Shown: piece by piece, positions 61,715-64,000 of the stretch
How the letters are laid out: each line of letters opens with the position of its first letter
Numbering within the stretch: position 1 is the stretch's first letter
NCBI GenBank assembly: GCA_963693315.1
Contig: OY856186.1
Span: 370,972,850 to 371,036,849, forward strand
DNA length: 64,000 nt
Direction of reading: 5' to 3'
Source of the DNA: Diogma glabrata
Taxonomy: Eukaryota > Arthropoda > Insecta > Diptera > Cylindrotomidae
Program-made: the position numbers and the translations under genes
Notes under the pieces: model-generated
Seen by the model: only the letters and a program-made list of their open reading frames with translations
What the model was told of the DNA's origin: nothing
Database searches by the model: none

Positions 61715-62831
61715 TACAGGGTGAACCATTTAACTTGGCACAACCCAATATCTTCCAAACAACGCAATTTTGAAAAAAAAAGCTTCAGAAAAAAATTGAA
61801 TGTTTTTGGATAGGCTTTATAATGTTATTATTTATTTTTTTATTAAGATGAAGATCTTTTTCACCCCTTTTTCTTAAATTGAGACCTATTTCTGTTAGTC
61901 ATTCATTTAGAGACTACCGATGACCTAGAGAACCCAAACTTATTAAGGAGTCTAGACATGAGTAAATTTTGATTTCGTTGTATTTTAAATTATTTCCGCC
62001 ATTTTGTTTTCATGGCCGCCATATTTAACTTTTGCCTTTGTAGAGCTATCACAATAACTTTTCCAGTATTGTATTTTTCGAGCTCTGTGTATTCAGATAT
62101 TCTTATATTCGACTGCGGCGCCGCCCTGGTGGCAGATTATTGAAATGGTCATAACTTTCTTGTTCGTAGGCAAATTAGAAAAATTCTTTCGCTACAGTTC
62201 ATTTTTGTTATTTATGCACGTTTTCAGATATTTTCGTATTTGATTGGAGCGCTGCCCTTGTGGTATTTTTCTGAAATGGTCATAACTTTCTTGTTCGTAG
62301 GCTAATTCGAAAAATTCTTTCGCTACAGTTCATTTTTGTTTATTTTGTGCACGTTATTATATGATTTTATGATTATATGATTATTATCGGCCCGATTAGG
62401 TGGACCCCCGGCCTTACCTTAGTAGAATAAAATACAAACATACATTTATGAACTATTAACAACTTTATTTTATTAAATGTTCAAAGTGATGTCCTGCTAC
62501 TTCAATGCGTTTTTCAATCCGTCTCTTGAAGGATTCCAATGTCTCATACAGCATTTCTTCATTGATATCTCTGCAAGCATTGATGATTCTCTCTTTCATA
62601 TCTTCTCGCGTTGTTGGCAATTTTTCGTAAACCTTTTAAGATACCCCCATAAGAAAAAATCTGGTGAAGTTAAGTCTGGTGATCGCGCAGGCCAATTTAC
62701 TGCACCTCCTCTTCCAATCCAGCGACCACGGTAATCCCGTTGCAAAATTGAACGTGCATTCAATGCATGATGAGCAGGACATCCATCATGCTCATTTCAT
62801 GAACACTCAATTCGTCAAGGAGGACTGGTAG
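61715..62831 (-). mobile_element. Mariner-like (DUF4817-type) transposon remnant
   Basis: The left end TACAGGGTGAACCATTTAAC has the form of a terminal sequence of this arthropod transposon group. At about 62475-62831 the minus strand encodes the C-terminal third of the transposase: a QDGCPAHHA segment with the second catalytic Asp, NWPARSPDLTSPDFFLWGYL with the third acid, and after a frameshift a tail with REDMKERIINACRDINEEML and ending HFEHLIK. The stop lies at about 62474-62478. Between the stop and the left end is about 750 bp with a direct duplication of roughly 140 bp ('ttcttgttcgtaggc', 'ttctttcgctacagttcatt') at 62155-62205 and 62285-62340. The 5' part of the gene is replaced by the (CCATAT)n array that starts near 62840. 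Confidence 0.75.
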
Positions 62832-62837
62832 TTATAC

Positions 62838-63748
62838 ATGCCATATCCAATCCATATCCAATGTTTATTTAATCCCTATTCATCCAAATTCATATTAAAC
62901 CCATATCAAACCAATATCCAATCCATATTTAATACATATCCAATCCATATCCATATCCATATTCATATCCATATCCATATACATATCCATATCCATATCC
63001 ATATCCATATCCATATCCATATCCATATCCATATCCATATCCATATCCATATCCATATCCATATCCTTATCCAAATCCAAATCCATATCCATATCCATAT
63101 CCATATCCATATTCATATCCATATCCATATCCATATCCATATCCATATCCATATCCATATCCATATCCATATCCATATCCATATCCATATTCATATCCAT
63201 ATCCATATCCATATCCATATCCATATCCATATCCATATCCAAATCCATATCCATATCCATATCCATATCCATATCCATATCCATATCCATATCCATATCC
63301 ATATCCATATCCATATCCATATCCATATCCATATCCATATCCATATCCATATCCATATCCATATCCATATCCATATCCATATCCATATCCATATCCATAT
63401 CCATATCCATATCCATATCCATATCCATATCCATATCCATATCCATATCCATATCCATATCCATATCCATATCCATATCCATATCCATATCCATATCCAT
63501 ATCCATATCCATATCCAAATCCATATCCATATCCATATCCATATCCATATCCATATCCATATCCATATCCATATCCATATCCATATCCATATCCATATCC
63601 ATATCCATATCCATATCCATATCCATATCCATATCCATATCCATATCCATATCCATATCCATATCCATATCCATATCCATATCCATATCCATATCCATAT
63701 CCATATCCATATCCATATCCATATCCATATCCATATCCATATCCAGCC
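62838..63748. repeat. (CCATAT)n hexanucleotide array
   Basis: From about 62940 to 63745 the sequence is nearly pure CCATAT, with rare variants (CCAAAT, CCTTAT, TTCATAT, ACATAT). The first 100 bp are degenerate copies (CCAATCCATATC). The period of six keeps every frame without stops, giving repeated His-Ile, Tyr-Gly, Asp-Met and Ile-Trp frames of up to 322 codons that are not genes. Confidence 0.97.
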
Positions 63749-63797
63749 CAAGTTAACAAATCATCTTAAAATTAGGAACATTAACATATTTACGATA

Positions 63798-64000
63798 TTA
63801 GTGTAAACAGCTTTCTACAGTAGTTTTTAAAAGTGATATTACGTCTTTTTGATTAGAAGCCCGAATAATTGCTGTACCAGCAACAATCATATTTGCTCCA
63901 GCTTTAGCACACCTCCATCAACCTCTATATCTAATTTTGGGTAATTTTTACGTCACCATTCCACTTTTGGCATCATATCACTCATAAATTTTTGACGACC
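63798..64000 (-). pseudogene. Rpe: Ribulose-phosphate 3-epimerase, C-terminal fragment, broken
   Basis: On the minus strand the sequence enters from the right edge as GRQKFMSDMMPKVEW, then TGA, then RKNYPKLDIEVDGG. After a frame-changing deletion it continues AKAGANMIVAGTAIIRASN and SLLKTTVESCLH, with the stop at 63798-63800. This is the end of the (beta/alpha)8 barrel of ribulose-phosphate 3-epimerase, the pentose-phosphate enzyme interconverting ribulose 5-phosphate and xylulose 5-phosphate. EVDGG is the active-site aspartate loop, and AGANMIVAGTAI is the phosphate-binding strand and loop. The in-frame TGA replaces a normally hydrophobic codon, and roughly ten residues after VDGG are missing. 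No intron is visible in 200 bp, so a processed pseudogene is possible. The rest lies outside the window. Confidence 0.85.

Noticed and set aside
62838..63806. Long frames of His-Ile, Asp-Met, Tyr-Gly and Ile-Trp repeats
   Set aside because: All arise from the (CCATAT)n array, whose six-base period has no stop codon in any frame.

Overview
This window looks like intergenic or heterochromatin-like DNA from an arthropod nuclear genome, most likely an insect. It is very AT-rich, has no bacterial-style gene packing, and I found no intact host gene. What can be recognised is almost entirely transposable elements and repeats: Ty3/gypsy and BEL/Pao LTR retrotransposons, non-LTR (LINE) fragments, a DNA transposon with a decayed transposase, a mariner-like DUF4817-type transposase remnant, foldback MITEs, minisatellites and microsatellites. 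The only host-gene-like sequence is the C-terminal end of ribulose-phosphate 3-epimerase, broken, at the right edge (63798-64000, minus).

Layout. 1-8300: AT-rich DNA with a truncated MITE (266-356), a decayed Ty3/gypsy gag-protease-RNase H (2768-3807, plus), a MITE with 32-bp inverted ends (5238-5689) and a possible gag zinc-knuckle relic (7380-8158). 8300-11135: a 2.8-kb compound inverted repeat with a GC-rich tandem core, containing a 137-bp MITE and a 435-bp foldback. 11820-12040: an LTR end followed by a tRNA-Lys primer-binding site. 12060-18600: AT-rich, with two diverged duplications. 18604-19160: a minisatellite running into another LTR end with a tRNA-Lys primer-binding site (minus). 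20223-26227: a complete 6.0-kb Ty3/gypsy element of the CsRn1/Kabuki type (minus), with 470-bp LTRs differing at only two positions and a TATC target duplication. It sits inside an older minus-strand gypsy whose integrase continues at 26232-27300; an RNase H piece at 31400-31840 may belong to the same element. 28480-31022: a 110-bp minisatellite and a palindromic array. 31995-32335: an LTR-like repeat. 32336-36987: featureless AT-rich DNA. 36988-43262: foldbacks and an inverted satellite array split by a 2.75-kb non-coding insert that contains a 470-bp hairpin and a (TA)n tract. 46190-47390 and 52380-53080: 3' ends of RNase-H-bearing LINEs. 47610-47945: an ATCGAT-rich array. 48776-51948: a second copy of the LTR-like repeat, interrupted by a 2.8-kb DNA transposon. 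55407-58950: a near full-length but decayed BEL/Pao element. 61715-62831: a DUF4817-type mariner-like relic cut off by an 0.8-kb (CCATAT)n array.

The observation I rate highest is the DNA transposon at 49019-51851. It has 10-bp inverted ends, a TTTGG target duplication, an unoccupied version of its target elsewhere in the window (31995-32335), six copies of a 16-bp subterminal motif, and a decayed transposase-like gene of an arthropod family I recognise only by its motifs. The elements do not act together as a pathway. The window records successive nested insertions, inversions and decay.
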